A stretch of 64,000 nucleotides of DNA from NCBI RefSeq assembly GCF_022440845.1, contig NZ_JAKNTO010000001.1, positions 1,550,001-1,614,000 of the forward strand. The letters are read 5' to 3'. The stretch comes from Ruminococcus sp. OA3. GTDB lineage: Bacteria > Bacillota > Clostridia > Lachnospirales > Lachnospiraceae. The notes under the pieces are model-generated. The model was not told the DNA's origin and made no database searches. It was given only the letters and a program-made list of their open reading frames with translations. The translations under genes were made by a program, and so were the position numbers. Below, piece by piece: positions 1 through 8,424 of the stretch. Position 1 is the first letter of the stretch, and each line of letters starts with the position of its first letter.

Positions 1-1
1 A

Positions 2-1528
2 GTTGTAAGACTGGAGATCAGGCAGCAGGATAATACCCCTGGCACAGTACATCATACAGTGGGGAACACGCCTTTGGCGGATGTGTCTCAGGTGCAGGAA
101 AAAGAAGCGGGACTAAGCGGCAACACTTATGAGCAGAAAGAACCTGCGCTTACGCTGACGGATATACTGACTTATTTTTGTTATATCTGGCTGACCGGTT
201 TCTTATTTCTGGCATTTGGCAGGCTTATCTCATATTACCGTTCGCTCGATAGGCTTAGACGCTGGGGAATGCCGGTGAAAAACAGCAAAATAACTAAAAT
301 ATACCGTGCGGCATGTACTGAGAAACATATCAAAAGAGTACCGAAACTGATGATGAATCCGAGAGTGCAGTCGCCTGTTTTAGCAGGGCTTGGAAGAACG
401 TATCTTTATCTGCCGGATGTTCCCTACACAGACCGGGAACTGGAACTGATTTTGAAACATGAGCTGTTTCATTACCGGCATAAAGACCTGTGGTATAAGA
501 TGTTTTTGCTGATTGTCGATACGGTCTACTGGTTCAATCCGCTGCTGCATTGGATGATAAGGGAAGCGGACAAAGATATCGAATACATCTGTGATTGTTA
601 TGTAATAGCCGGATATCCGAAGAGTGATCACGCAGTCTATAACAGGCTGCTGCTGAAAACAGCAGCTTCAGGGAATTCACACTATCTCACCGCAAGCCTG
701 AATGACAGTAAGGCGGCATTTAAAGAAAGGATCTGGTATATGATGAAAGCTGCGAAGTTAAGAAAGGGAATCATTCCAATTTTGATGCTCACGTTTGTCT
801 TAGTGGTTGCCAATGTTCTGGTGGGATGTTCTGTGAACAAAAATGAAGGGGAAACAGATGCTCCCAGCGCACCGGTGACCGGGAAAGTACAGTCCGGCTC
901 TGATACGGGTGTGAAAGATACGTCTTCGGCGGACCAGGGAGAAAAAACGGGTGAAAAATTGCCCAAACCAGAACAGACCCGGGAAGCCAAGAAGACACCG
1001 GAACAGACCCTGGATGTACAGCAGACACCGGAAGCGGAAACGACTCAGCAGCCGGAAGTCATAACGGCTGACGAAGAGAAGGACTCACCGGAAGATGCTG
1101 AAGTGCCCGCGGAGAATCACGACAGGGAATCTGCGGTGAGTGCTAAAGTCCAGTTATATGAAGGGACGTACTTTGACAGTGTAGTTACAGGCTTTGATGA
1201 GGAAAAAGTCGTTGACGGGCTGTATATTGAGGATGACTACTGTGAAGTTGATATTTCAGATATTACAGATACATCTTTTGATTTTACAGCATATAAAGTA
1301 GGTGGGATGACGGGTGAGCGGTCGTTGATTTTTAAGAAACATACCGCGGAATTTGCAGATGGCGGGACGCGTGCAGTTTATAACGGTGATGAATATACAC
1401 TTTATTTTGAGTTCCCTGATAACCACGCTTCACATCCCGTTGTTACCGATATCGTGATATCGGGATTTCCAGCGCTGGAGGCTGCCACGTTTGTTAATAA
1501 TAACATACCGGGATATGGATTTTCCTGA
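2..1528 (+). CDS. BlaR1/MecR1-like M56 membrane metallopeptidase, 5' end outside window
   Basis: The reading frame is open from the first bases, so the N-terminus lies upstream; a GTG at 59 is only an internal candidate. It is an M56 (BlaR1/MecR1) peptidase, a family of membrane sensors that cleave a partner repressor in the cytoplasm. Visible are a membrane helix (about 155-235), the zinc motif HELFH at 458-472, a second helix, and the trailing glutamate region READKDIEYICD. Another hydrophobic helix at about 770-830 ends in LVGCS, followed by a long Glu/Thr/Pro-rich linker (about 840-1130) and an unrecognised acidic C-terminal domain of about 130 residues. That domain is not the penicillin-binding domain of true BlaR1, so the signal is unknown. 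A BlaI-like repressor would be expected just upstream. A hairpin follows the stop. Confidence 0.85.
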   Translation, partial: VVRLEIRQQDNTPGTVHHTVGNTPLADVSQVQEKEAGLSGNTYEQKEPALTLTDILTYFCYIWLTGFLFLAFGRLISYYRSLDRLRRWGMPVKNSKITKIYRAACTEKHIKRVPKLMMNPRVQSPVLAGLGRTYLYLPDVPYTDRELELILKHELFHYRHKDLWYKMFLLIVDTVYWFNPLLHWMIREADKDIEYICDCYVIAGYPKSDHAVYNRLLLKTAASGNSHYLTASLNDSKAAFKERIWYMMKAAKLRKGIIPILMLTFVLVVANVLVGCSVNKNEGETDAPSAPVTGKVQSGSDTGVKDTSSADQGEKTGEKLPKPEQTREAKKTPEQTLDVQQTPEAETTQQPEVITADEEKDSPEDAEVPAENHDRESAVSAKVQLYEGTYFDSVVTGFDEEKVVDGLYIEDDYCEVDISDITDTSFDFTAYKVGGMTGERSLIFKKHTAEFADGGTRAVYNGDEYTLYFEFPDNHASHPVVTDIVISGFPALEAATFVNNNIPGYGFS

Positions 1529-1552
1529 GGATACATCTGCTGCCAGCAGTAA

Positions 1553-1583
1553 GCTGCAGTTCCGCCGAAAACGGAACTGCAGC
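1553..1583 (+). terminator. 12-bp hairpin after the M56 gene
   Basis: A perfect 12-bp inverted repeat (arms 1553-1564 and 1572-1583, loop 7 nt) sits 25 bases after the stop of the M56 gene. Only a short T-rich tract (CCCTTTAT) follows, so termination is likely but not textbook. Confidence 0.6.
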
Positions 1584-1697
1584 CCTTTATCACTGTCAGA
1601 AATAACAATTTGAAAACAAGTTGCTGAATACTTTATGTATCATCCTGCATTATGATAATCACAGGATTCGCAGGAAGGAAATTCAGCCGCGGCACGG

Positions 1698-1952
1698 TTA
1701 AAACCTCTTCAGACATACATCCTCGCGGATTTCAACAAGAATAATATCATCTCCGATTTGTTTAATGCACTCCCATGGAATCACATATTCGCAGTCCCGG
1801 CCCATGAGCCCCCACAGCTTGCCGGGACCGGGGATGATCAATGCGGTAATACGGCCGCTTTTACATTCAAATTCCAGGTCGACCGGGCAGCCGAGGCTTT
1901 TACAGTTGCAGATATTGATAACTTCTTTTTGTCGCAGTTCAAAAAGGCGCAA
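1698..1952 (-). CDS. ylmC: YlmC/YmxH family sporulation protein (PRC-barrel)
   Basis: This 84-residue protein carries the family hallmarks: ELRQKEVINI at the start, LGCPVDLEFE, the PGPGKLWGLMGRD loop, EYVIPW and IGDDIILVEI. The family is a small PRC-barrel protein found in spore formers and expressed in sporulation; its molecular role is unknown. I choose TTG at 1952, giving MRLFELRQ. That matches the family N-terminus and puts AGGTGG about 7 bases upstream, whereas the GTG at 1961 would lie inside that ribosome site. It is divergent from asnB. Reading upstream on its own strand there is CATATACTATAA about 20-30 bases before the start, which loosely resembles a mother-cell sigma -10 element, but I do not rely on it. 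Confidence 0.85.
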   Translation of the reverse strand: MRLFELRQKEVINICNCKSLGCPVDLEFECKSGRITALIIPGPGKLWGLMGRDCEYVIPWECIKQIGDDIILVEIREDVCLKRF

Positions 1953-2101
1953 AGCGACCACCTCAATGCCGTTTTTATAGTATATGTAATTTTAATAGAA
2001 AAAGTTTATAATTCTTAAGATAATTTCTATATTGTTTAAAGGGCAGAATTGTTATAATAAAAACAGTGTGTTTAAAAGTACGTATGAAAAGGGAGAAAGT
2101 A

Positions 2102-3934
2102 ATGTGTGGAATAACCGGATTTCTTTCCGAGGGGAAGTATGAAAAAAACGAAACTGCTTTAAAAAAAATGAACAGCAGAATCATTACAAGAGGTCCTGAT
2201 GATGACGGGTATTACGTTGATGAGGAGATCGCTCTTGCCATGCGCCGGCTTTCCATCATAGGACTTGACAACGGCAGACAGCCAATGTGGAATGAAGACG
2301 AAACACTTGTCCTGGTCTACAATGGTGAGATCTACAATTATCTGCAGCAGAAGGAAGAACTGCAGCGGAAAGGACATGTATTCACAACAGATGCCGATAC
2401 GGAAGTGATTCTTCACGGATATGAAGAATATGGTGTTGATGTTTTGAAAAAGCTCCGGGGGATGTTCGCCTTTGCACTGTGGAATACAGTATCCAAGACC
2501 CTGTTTATCGCACGGGATCCATTCGGCATCAAGCCGCTGTTTTACTGCACACAGAATAATGGATTCTGTTTTGGATCGGAGATCAAGGCACTGCTTGCGC
2601 ACCCTGATGTGAGAAAAGAGCTGAATGAAAATGTACTTCCGGGTTATTTGTCTTTTCAGTATAATCCGCTTGAAGAAACATTTTATAAAGGTATCTACCA
2701 GCTTCTGCCGGGACATTATATGATGATCGAAAACGGAAAGATGCAGATTCACCGTTACTGGAGAGCCAGATTTAACGCTGAAGAGACTATGCGCAGAGAG
2801 GAAGCAGAGGAACGCCTGGAGGAGGCACTTCTGAATTCTGTTGAAGCTCATAAGCTCAGTGATGTCGAGGTTGGTTCCTTCTTGTCAGGAGGCATAGACT
2901 CTTCTTTTCTGGCTGTAGCAGGAAAGATGGAAAAGACATACAGTATCGGATTTGAGGAAGCCGAATATGACGAGACAAAAAAAGCTGAGGAACTGAGCCG
3001 GGTCAACGGGATGACAAATCATTCCAGACTCATTACCCGAGAAGAGTATTGGGAGGCGGTTCCCTGGGTTTTGAAGGCGCTGGATGAGCCGGTGGCAGAT
3101 CCGTCTATCATACCACTTTACTATCTCTGTGAACTGGCGGCAAGGGATGTTAAAGTCGTTTATTCCGGGGAGGGGGCAGATGAACTGTTCGGGGGGTATA
3201 ACATCTACCAGTCTGCACTGGCGCTGGAACCATTTGTGCGTATCGTGCCGGCAAAGATACGGCGCCGCCTGCGGCAAATGATGGAGTGTCTGCCGTTTTC
3301 ATTTAAAGGCAGGGAATATCTGATCAGGGCCGGACAGAGCGTGGAGGAACGCTTTATAGGAAATGCCTATATATTCAAAAACCAGGAAGTTAAAGAACTG
3401 CTGAAGAACAAAGAACTGGTCACATATACGGAACAGGATGTTGCAGCGGCATATTATGCCGAAACAGAAGGCCTTGATGACATAACCAGGATGCAGTATA
3501 TAGACATTAACTTCTGGATGCGCGGCGATATCCTGAGAAAATCGGACCATATCAGTATGGCACATGGACTCGAAGTAAGAGTTCCCTATCTGGATGAGGA
3601 AGTCGCGAAAGCAGCATTTTCCGTTCCTGTAAGGCATAGAGTTACGCGTAAACAGACGAAATCATTTTTCCGCAGTGTTTCCGGCGGATATCTCCCGCAG
3701 GAGACATCCAAAAGGCGGAAACTGGGATTTCCGGTCCCTCTTCGAAAGTGGCTGATGCAGGAACCGTATCAGGGAATCGTGAGAGCGGAATTTGAGAGCG
3801 AAACCGCAGAGAAATTTTTTGAAAAAGACAGACTGACAGTATTGCTGGACCAACACAAAAACGGGAAAAGGGATAACAGCAGAAAAATCTGGACAGTATA
3901 CCTTTTTTTACTTTGGTACAGGGAAAATTTTTGA
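2102..3934 (+). CDS. asnB: Asparagine synthase (glutamine-hydrolysing)
   Basis: AsnB makes asparagine from aspartate, glutamine and ATP in the cytosol. The start is fixed by chemistry: the ATG at 2102 begins MCGITGF, and after Met removal Cys becomes the N-terminal glutaminase nucleophile. An in-frame ATG at 2066 would bury it. Ribosome site GGGAG lies about 10 bases upstream. The glutaminase domain (about 1-210) shows RGPDDDG, RRLSI and YNGEIYN. The synthetase domain holds the PP-loop SGGIDSS near residue 262, EGADELFGG, and a C-terminal KRRKLGFPVP motif. At 610 residues it is full length for the family. It appears monocistronic. A TATAAT at 2053-2058 with a poor -35 15 bases upstream is the only promoter candidate seen. 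Confidence 0.97.
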   Translation: MCGITGFLSEGKYEKNETALKKMNSRIITRGPDDDGYYVDEEIALAMRRLSIIGLDNGRQPMWNEDETLVLVYNGEIYNYLQQKEELQRKGHVFTTDADTEVILHGYEEYGVDVLKKLRGMFAFALWNTVSKTLFIARDPFGIKPLFYCTQNNGFCFGSEIKALLAHPDVRKELNENVLPGYLSFQYNPLEETFYKGIYQLLPGHYMMIENGKMQIHRYWRARFNAEETMRREEAEERLEEALLNSVEAHKLSDVEVGSFLSGGIDSSFLAVAGKMEKTYSIGFEEAEYDETKKAEELSRVNGMTNHSRLITREEYWEAVPWVLKALDEPVADPSIIPLYYLCELAARDVKVVYSGEGADELFGGYNIYQSALALEPFVRIVPAKIRRRLRQMMECLPFSFKGREYLIRAGQSVEERFIGNAYIFKNQEVKELLKNKELVTYTEQDVAAAYYAETEGLDDITRMQYIDINFWMRGDILRKSDHISMAHGLEVRVPYLDEEVAKAAFSVPVRHRVTRKQTKSFFRSVSGGYLPQETSKRRKLGFPVPLRKWLMQEPYQGIVRAEFESETAEKFFEKDRLTVLLDQHKNGKRDNSRKIWTVYLFLLWYRENF

Positions 3935-4037
3935 TTGTCAAGGGCTAAAACTTTGTAAAATTTCAGCCGGATGCGCATAGCAAAGCGCCATAATGAGAAC
4001 CATTTTACTAGAAAAAACTTCTAGGAGGATTCTTGTT

Positions 4038-4814
4038 ATGGCGCTTAATAAAGTTGAGATATGCGGAGTCAACACATCAAAATTACCGATACTTAGCAAT
4101 GAAGAAAAAGAAGAATTATTCCGAAAGATCAAACAGGGGGATAAAGAGGCCAGGGAAAAATATATAAAAGGAAATTTGCGTCTCGTCTTAAGCGTGATCA
4201 AACGTTTTTCCAACAGTAATGAGGCTGCCGATGATCTGTTCCAGATCGGCTGTATCGGACTGATCAAGGCGATCGATAACTTTGATACGACATTAAACGT
4301 CAAATTCAGTACGTATGCCGTGCCGATGATCATTGGAGAAATCCGGCGTTATCTGAGGGATAACAACAGTATTCGTGTGAGCCGCTCTCTGAGAGATATT
4401 GCATATAAAGCTATTTTCGCCAAAGAAAACTACGTAAAGCAGAATCTGCGTGAACCGACCATAGCAGAGATTGCCGAGGAGGTAGGAATCCAGAAAGAAG
4501 ATATCGTATATGCGCTGGATGCGATCCAGAGTCCTATGAGTCTGTACGAACCGGTATATACTGAAGGCGGAGATACGCTGTATGTGATGGACCAGATCAG
4601 CGATAAAAAGAACAAAGAAGAAAACTGGATTGAGGATCTGTCTCTTCAGGAAGCGATGAACAGACTGAATGAACGGGAAAAACATATTATTCAGCTTCGG
4701 TTTTTTGAAGGAAAGACTCAGATGGAGGTGGCAACTGAGATAGGAATCTCTCAGGCACAGGTATCACGCCTGGAAAAGAGCGCACTGCGAAGTATGAAAA
4801 ATTATCTGTCATAA
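4038..4814 (+). CDS. sigG: RNA polymerase sporulation sigma factor SigG
   Basis: This is the late forespore sigma factor, directing transcription of forespore genes after engulfment. It is 258 residues long and begins MALNKVEICGVNTSKLP, a SigG signature. Region 2 (about 40-110) contains RLVLSVIKRF, DDLFQIGCIGLIKAIDNFD and FSTYAVPMIIGEIRR. Region 3 includes the SRSLRDIAYKA stretch. Region 4 (about 205-255) ends with the helix-turn-helix GKTQMEVATEIGISQAQVSRLE. The ATG at 4038 has AGGAGG at 4023-4028; the upstream in-frame ATG at 3993 lacks support. In many clostridia sigG follows spoIIGA-sigE, but those genes are not here: it stands alone between asnB and nrdR. SigF is the alternative, but the N-terminus and region 4 favour SigG. 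Confidence 0.95.
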   Translation: MALNKVEICGVNTSKLPILSNEEKEELFRKIKQGDKEAREKYIKGNLRLVLSVIKRFSNSNEAADDLFQIGCIGLIKAIDNFDTTLNVKFSTYAVPMIIGEIRRYLRDNNSIRVSRSLRDIAYKAIFAKENYVKQNLREPTIAEIAEEVGIQKEDIVYALDAIQSPMSLYEPVYTEGGDTLYVMDQISDKKNKEENWIEDLSLQEAMNRLNEREKHIIQLRFFEGKTQMEVATEIGISQAQVSRLEKSALRSMKNYLS

Positions 4815-4844
4815 TTTGCAAAGAGAGAAGAAAAATGTTATGAT
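4815..4844 (+). promoter_or_regulatory. Candidate sigma-A promoter of nrdR
   Basis: TTTGCA (4815-4820) and TATGAT (4839-4844) are separated by 18 bases and lie just ahead of nrdR. Both boxes are near-consensus. No NrdR-box pair was recognised around it. Confidence 0.45.
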
Positions 4845-4886
4845 ATTCACAGTTGTGTGATGGGAGAGCGAAAAAGGGGGAAGAGC

Positions 4887-5336
4887 ATGAGATGTCCATT
4901 TTGTAACCAGGATAACACCAGGGTTGTTGATTCAAGGCCAGTGGAAGACAGTAATGCAATTCGCAGACGCCGGATGTGTGATGAGTGCGGAAAGCGTTTC
5001 ACCACATATGAAAAGGTTGAGACCATTCCGCTGATTGTGATTAAGAAAGATCAGAACAGGGAGCAGTATGACCGCGCAAAGATTGAGGCCGGTGTACTTC
5101 GGGCATGCCATAAACGTCCGATTTCGGCAGAAAGAATAACGGACCTTATAGATTCAGTCGAGACTGAGATTTTTAATATGGAGGAACGCGAGATCCCCAG
5201 TTCCGTGATCGGAGAAATTGTGATGGATAAACTCAAGGACCTGGAGGCGGTTGCGTACGTGCGTTTTGCATCCGTTTATCGCGAGTTTAAAGATGTAAAT
5301 ACGTTTATGGATGAACTCAAAAAGATTTTGAAATAG
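4887..5336 (+). CDS. nrdR: Transcriptional repressor NrdR
   Basis: NrdR senses ATP/dATP and represses ribonucleotide reductase genes. The 149-residue protein starts MRCPFC and carries a zinc ribbon with Cys3, Cys6 and the later pair in MCDECGKRF. The RRRR-rich DNA-contact stretch IRRRRMC follows, then an ATP-cone domain (about 49-139) including RAKIEAGVLRACHKRPIS and the C-terminal VYREFKDVNTF. ATG 4887 is chosen because the ribbon must begin there and AGGGGG precedes it; an ATG at 4857 would add an unconserved tail. Presence next to sigG matches common Lachnospiraceae gene order. Confidence 0.96.
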   Translation: MRCPFCNQDNTRVVDSRPVEDSNAIRRRRMCDECGKRFTTYEKVETIPLIVIKKDQNREQYDRAKIEAGVLRACHKRPISAERITDLIDSVETEIFNMEEREIPSSVIGEIVMDKLKDLEAVAYVRFASVYREFKDVNTFMDELKKILK

Positions 5337-5337
5337 A

Positions 5338-5366
5338 TTGCCCTTTCCGTCAGAGTATGTTATAAT
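5338..5366 (+). promoter_or_regulatory. Sigma-A promoter of the 5.4-9.6 kb ABC/aminotransferase operon
   Basis: TTGCCC (5338-5343), a 17-base spacer and a perfect TATAAT (5361-5366) lie about 65 bases before the binding-protein gene. Confidence 0.7.
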
Positions 5367-5380
5367 TCAAGCGTTATTGA

Positions 5381-5408
5381 TTGGCACTTTAGCGAGTCAA
5401 AGCGCCAA
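5381..5408 (+). other. Leader hairpin before the ABC binding protein
   Basis: TTGGCACTTT (5381-5390) pairs with AAAGCGCCAA (5399-5408), a 10-bp stem with one A/C mismatch and an 8-base loop. It lies between promoter and ribosome site, in DNA a possible operator and in RNA a short hairpin. It is too small for a T-box. Confidence 0.4.
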
Positions 5409-5432
5409 AGAAAATGAGGAAAGAGGGATCAT

Positions 5433-6503
5433 ATGAAAAACAAGACAGTGAAAAGAATTCTGGCTGTTGGTCTGTCTGCAATGCTGGCGGCAGCAATGTT
5501 CGCAGGATGCGGATCTAAGAGCAACGATGAGAGCAAGTCTGCAGATGAGTCAGCCGAAACTACGCCTACGGCAGAAGCAGCAGATGACGCAGCTGAAGAA
5601 GAAAATAAAGAGACAGGGGACGGCACTGTATATAAGATCGGTGTCATCCAATATGTACAGCATGATGCGCTGGATGCATCCAACAAAGGTTTTTTTGCGG
5701 CACTTGATGAAATGGGAATCCAGTATGAGGCGGATCAGCAAAATGCAGCGGGAGAGGCTTCATCCTGCCAGACAATTGCACAGACACTGGTGAATAATGG
5801 AAGTGACCTGATCTTTGCCATCGCAACTCCGGCAGCACAGGCTGTTGCAGGCGTAACATCTGATATTCCGGTAGTTCTGACAGCTGTTACAGATCCTGCA
5901 GAATCCGGACTTGTTGAATCCAACGATGCTCCGGGCGGGAATGTAACCGGCACATCTGACCTGACTCCGGTTAAAGAACAGATTGATCTGATGAAACAGA
6001 TTCTTCCTGATGTGAAAAAAGTTGGTGTTCTGTACTGCTCCGCTGAGTCAAACTCTGCGATTCAGGCGCAGATGGCTAAAGATGCATGTGCAGAGCTGGG
6101 GATCGAGTGCGAAGATTACACGGTGTCCTCATCAAATGAAATCCAGTCCGTTGTAGAATCATCCATCGGAAAAGTAGATGCTCTGTACGCTCCTACGGAT
6201 AATGTTATTGCAGCAGGTATGGCAACGGTAGCGATGATTGCTAACGATAATAAGATGCCGGTAATCTGCGGTGAGGGCGGAATGGTGACAGAAGGCGGTC
6301 TGGCTACTTACGGAATTGACTATTATCAGTTGGGTTACATGGCAGGACAGCAGGCAGCAGAGATTCTTGTGGATGGAAAGAGCCCTGCAGAAATACCGAT
6401 TGGTTATCTGGACGCATCAAAATGTGAACTGCAGGTTAATGATGAGACAGCGCAGGCACTGGGACTTGACTTATCTGCACTGGATACAGGGAGCGAAGAG
6501 TAA
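5433..6503 (+). CDS. ABC transporter substrate-binding lipoprotein (TrpX/ABC_sub_bind family)
   Basis: A 356-residue extracytoplasmic binding protein of the ABC_sub_bind (PF04392) type, the family that includes TrpX-like importers for tryptophan or other amino acids. The signal peptide ends in a lipobox MFAGC with lipidated Cys near residue 26, followed by a low-complexity acidic linker (to about residue 62). The mature fold begins YKIGVIQYVQHDALD, and the family motifs GVTSDIPVVLTAVTDP and GGNVTGTSDL are visible. It heads an operon with a permease, an ATPase and an aminotransferase, pointing to an amino acid or keto-acid ligand. Sequence alone does not name the ligand. A strong hairpin separates it from the permease. 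Confidence 0.88.
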   Translation: MKNKTVKRILAVGLSAMLAAAMFAGCGSKSNDESKSADESAETTPTAEAADDAAEEENKETGDGTVYKIGVIQYVQHDALDASNKGFFAALDEMGIQYEADQQNAAGEASSCQTIAQTLVNNGSDLIFAIATPAAQAVAGVTSDIPVVLTAVTDPAESGLVESNDAPGGNVTGTSDLTPVKEQIDLMKQILPDVKKVGVLYCSAESNSAIQAQMAKDACAELGIECEDYTVSSSNEIQSVVESSIGKVDALYAPTDNVIAAGMATVAMIANDNKMPVICGEGGMVTEGGLATYGIDYYQLGYMAGQQAAEILVDGKSPAEIPIGYLDASKCELQVNDETAQALGLDLSALDTGSEE

Positions 6504-6545
6504 GAAACAGGCGCAGCAAATGTATCGAAAGTGGAAAACAACTGG

Positions 6546-6575
6546 ACCAAGGGAGCCATCTTCGGCTCCCTTGGT
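6546..6575 (+). terminator. 12-bp hairpin between binding protein and permease genes
   Basis: Perfect 12-bp stem (6546-6557 with 6564-6575), loop 6 nt, followed by a T-rich stretch. It could terminate most transcripts or stabilise the binding-protein mRNA, lowering expression of the permease and ATPase downstream. I see no good promoter between it and the permease start at 6700, so partial read-through is likely. Confidence 0.75.
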
Positions 6576-6699
6576 ATTTCTGTTCTTTAAGATTATTCAA
6601 CTCTGAAAAGATTTTGACGAAAGAATAATGAGAAGCATTGTGTTTTCGTGAAAGTATTTTCTTAAAAAAGGTACCACGTACACGTAGGAGGATAAAAAT

Positions 6700-7614
6700 A
6701 TGAGTGGTTTTTTTGTTTCAATGCAGGGAGCGGTATCACAGGGAATTCTCTGGGGGATTATGGTACTGGGAGTTTATATCACCTTCAAAATTCTGGATAT
6801 CGCAGATTTAACAGTTGATGGAAGCTTTGCGCTCGGGGGATGCGTATGCGCCACATTGATCGTTGCACATGGCTGGAATCCGGTGGCAGCGCTTCTGGTA
6901 TCGCTGGTGGCGGGTGTGATCGCAGGGGGTGTGACAGGGTTTCTGCATACGGTATTTGAGATACCGGCAATTCTGGCGGGAATCCTGACGCAGATTGCCC
7001 TGTGGTCTATAAACCTCAGGATCATGGGTGGAAAGAGCAATATTCCGCTGCTCAAATCAGATACTGTGTTTTCATGGATGGTGGAGGCGACAGGGCTTTC
7101 ACAGACTCATGCCAGTATGATACTCGGGGCAGTGATCGCGGTATTGTGTATTGCTCTTTTATACTGGTTTTTCGGAACGGAGCTGGGAGCGTCTCTCCGT
7201 GCCACAGGAAACAATGAGGATATGATCAGGGCGCTGGGTGTCAACATCAAAAAGACAAAAATGCTGGCTCTGATGATCAGCAACGGTCTGGTTGGCCTTT
7301 CAGGAGGTCTGGTCTGTCAGAGTCAGAAATACGGTGATATCAACAATGGCACGGGTGCCATTGTGATCGGTCTTGCAGCAATAGTTATCGGTGACGTACT
7401 GATGGGACGGCTCCGCTCTTTTGGAAGCAAGCTGACTTCGGCCATTGTAGGTTCGGTTGTCTATTTCCTGATTCGTGCGATTGTATTGCAGCTTGGCATG
7501 AGTGCAAATGATATGAAACTGCTTTCAGCGATCATAGTTGCGCTTGCACTGTGTATACCGGTGGCAATCGAGAAACTGCGGATCAGAAAATCCTATTCTG
7601 AAGGGGGAAAATAG
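6700..7614 (+). CDS. ABC transporter permease (TrpY-like, BPD_transp_2)
   Basis: This 304-residue protein has eight or more hydrophobic segments from the start and belongs to the branched-chain-amino-acid/sugar type permease fold (BPD_transp_2). The conserved stretch LGASLRATGNNEDMIRALGVN (split here across the cytoplasmic loop, about residues 165-185) and the GAIVIGLAAIVIGDVL motif are typical of permeases paired with ABC_sub_bind lipoproteins. ATG 6700 has TAGGAGG 9 bases upstream. It overlaps nothing, but the ATPase starts 2 bases after its stop, so the two are translationally linked. It forms the membrane channel of the importer. Confidence 0.9.
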   Translation: MSGFFVSMQGAVSQGILWGIMVLGVYITFKILDIADLTVDGSFALGGCVCATLIVAHGWNPVAALLVSLVAGVIAGGVTGFLHTVFEIPAILAGILTQIALWSINLRIMGGKSNIPLLKSDTVFSWMVEATGLSQTHASMILGAVIAVLCIALLYWFFGTELGASLRATGNNEDMIRALGVNIKKTKMLALMISNGLVGLSGGLVCQSQKYGDINNGTGAIVIGLAAIVIGDVLMGRLRSFGSKLTSAIVGSVVYFLIRAIVLQLGMSANDMKLLSAIIVALALCIPVAIEKLRIRKSYSEGGK

Positions 7615-7616
7615 AC

Positions 7617-8411
7617 ATGTTAAAACTAATGAATGTACAGAAGACGTTCAATAAAGGGACGATCAATGAAAAGAAAGCGCTGACAGGCATTGACCTTCAT
7701 CTGAGGCAGGGGGATTTTGTGACGATCATCGGCGGAAATGGTGCCGGCAAATCAACGATGCTGAACATGATAGCGGGAGTGTATCCGATCGATTCCGGGA
7801 AAATCATTCTGGACGGTGAGAATATTTCAAGAAAGCCGGAGTATGCAAGAGCAAAATTTCTCGGACGGGTATTTCAGGATCCCATGAAAGGCACGGCTGC
7901 ACAGATGGAGATTCAGGAGAATCTGGCACTGGCATACCGAAGAGGCCAGCGGAGGACGCTGCGGTGGGGAATCACCAGGGCGGAAAAAGCGCGGTACCAT
8001 GAGGAATTAAAAACTCTGGGTCTGGGTCTGGAGGACCGTATGACTTCGAAGGTGGGTCTGCTTTCCGGAGGCCAGCGGCAGGCGCTGACGCTTTTGATGG
8101 CGGCACTGCAGCAGCCGAAGCTGTTACTGCTGGATGAGCATACGGCGGCACTCGATCCTAAGACGGCAGCCAAGGTGCTGGAACTGACAGAGAGCATAAT
8201 ATCGGAACAGAAGCTGACTGCGATGATGGTCACACATAATATGAAGGATGCGATCCGTATGGGCAATCGTCTGGTCATGATGCATGAGGGCAGGATTATC
8301 TATGATGTGGACGGCGAAGAAAAGAAAAAGCTGAAGGTGGAAGATCTGCTTAAGAAATTTGAACAGGCCAGCGGCGGAGAATTTGCGAATGACCGTATGA
8401 TGCTGGCATAG
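7617..8411 (+). CDS. ABC transporter ATP-binding protein (TrpZ-like)
   Basis: A 264-residue nucleotide-binding subunit energising the importer. Walker A is GGNGAGKST (about residue 40), the signature is LSGGQRQALTLLMA, and the switch histidine lies in MMVTHNMKDA. The Walker B end reads LLLLDEHTAALD, so the usual Pro of DEPT is His; the catalytic Glu is intact, and DEHT is often seen in this subgroup. ATG 7617 uses the GGGGG at the end of the permease gene as its ribosome site. The aminotransferase follows after 13 bases. Confidence 0.92.
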   Translation: MLKLMNVQKTFNKGTINEKKALTGIDLHLRQGDFVTIIGGNGAGKSTMLNMIAGVYPIDSGKIILDGENISRKPEYARAKFLGRVFQDPMKGTAAQMEIQENLALAYRRGQRRTLRWGITRAEKARYHEELKTLGLGLEDRMTSKVGLLSGGQRQALTLLMAALQQPKLLLLDEHTAALDPKTAAKVLELTESIISEQKLTAMMVTHNMKDAIRMGNRLVMMHEGRIIYDVDGEEKKKLKVEDLLKKFEQASGGEFANDRMMLA

Positions 8412-8424
8412 GGAGTAAAGGACG

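Noticed and set aside
5381-5408. T-box riboswitch before the TrpX-like gene
   Set aside because: The leader is under 70 bases and has no T-box sequence or terminator.
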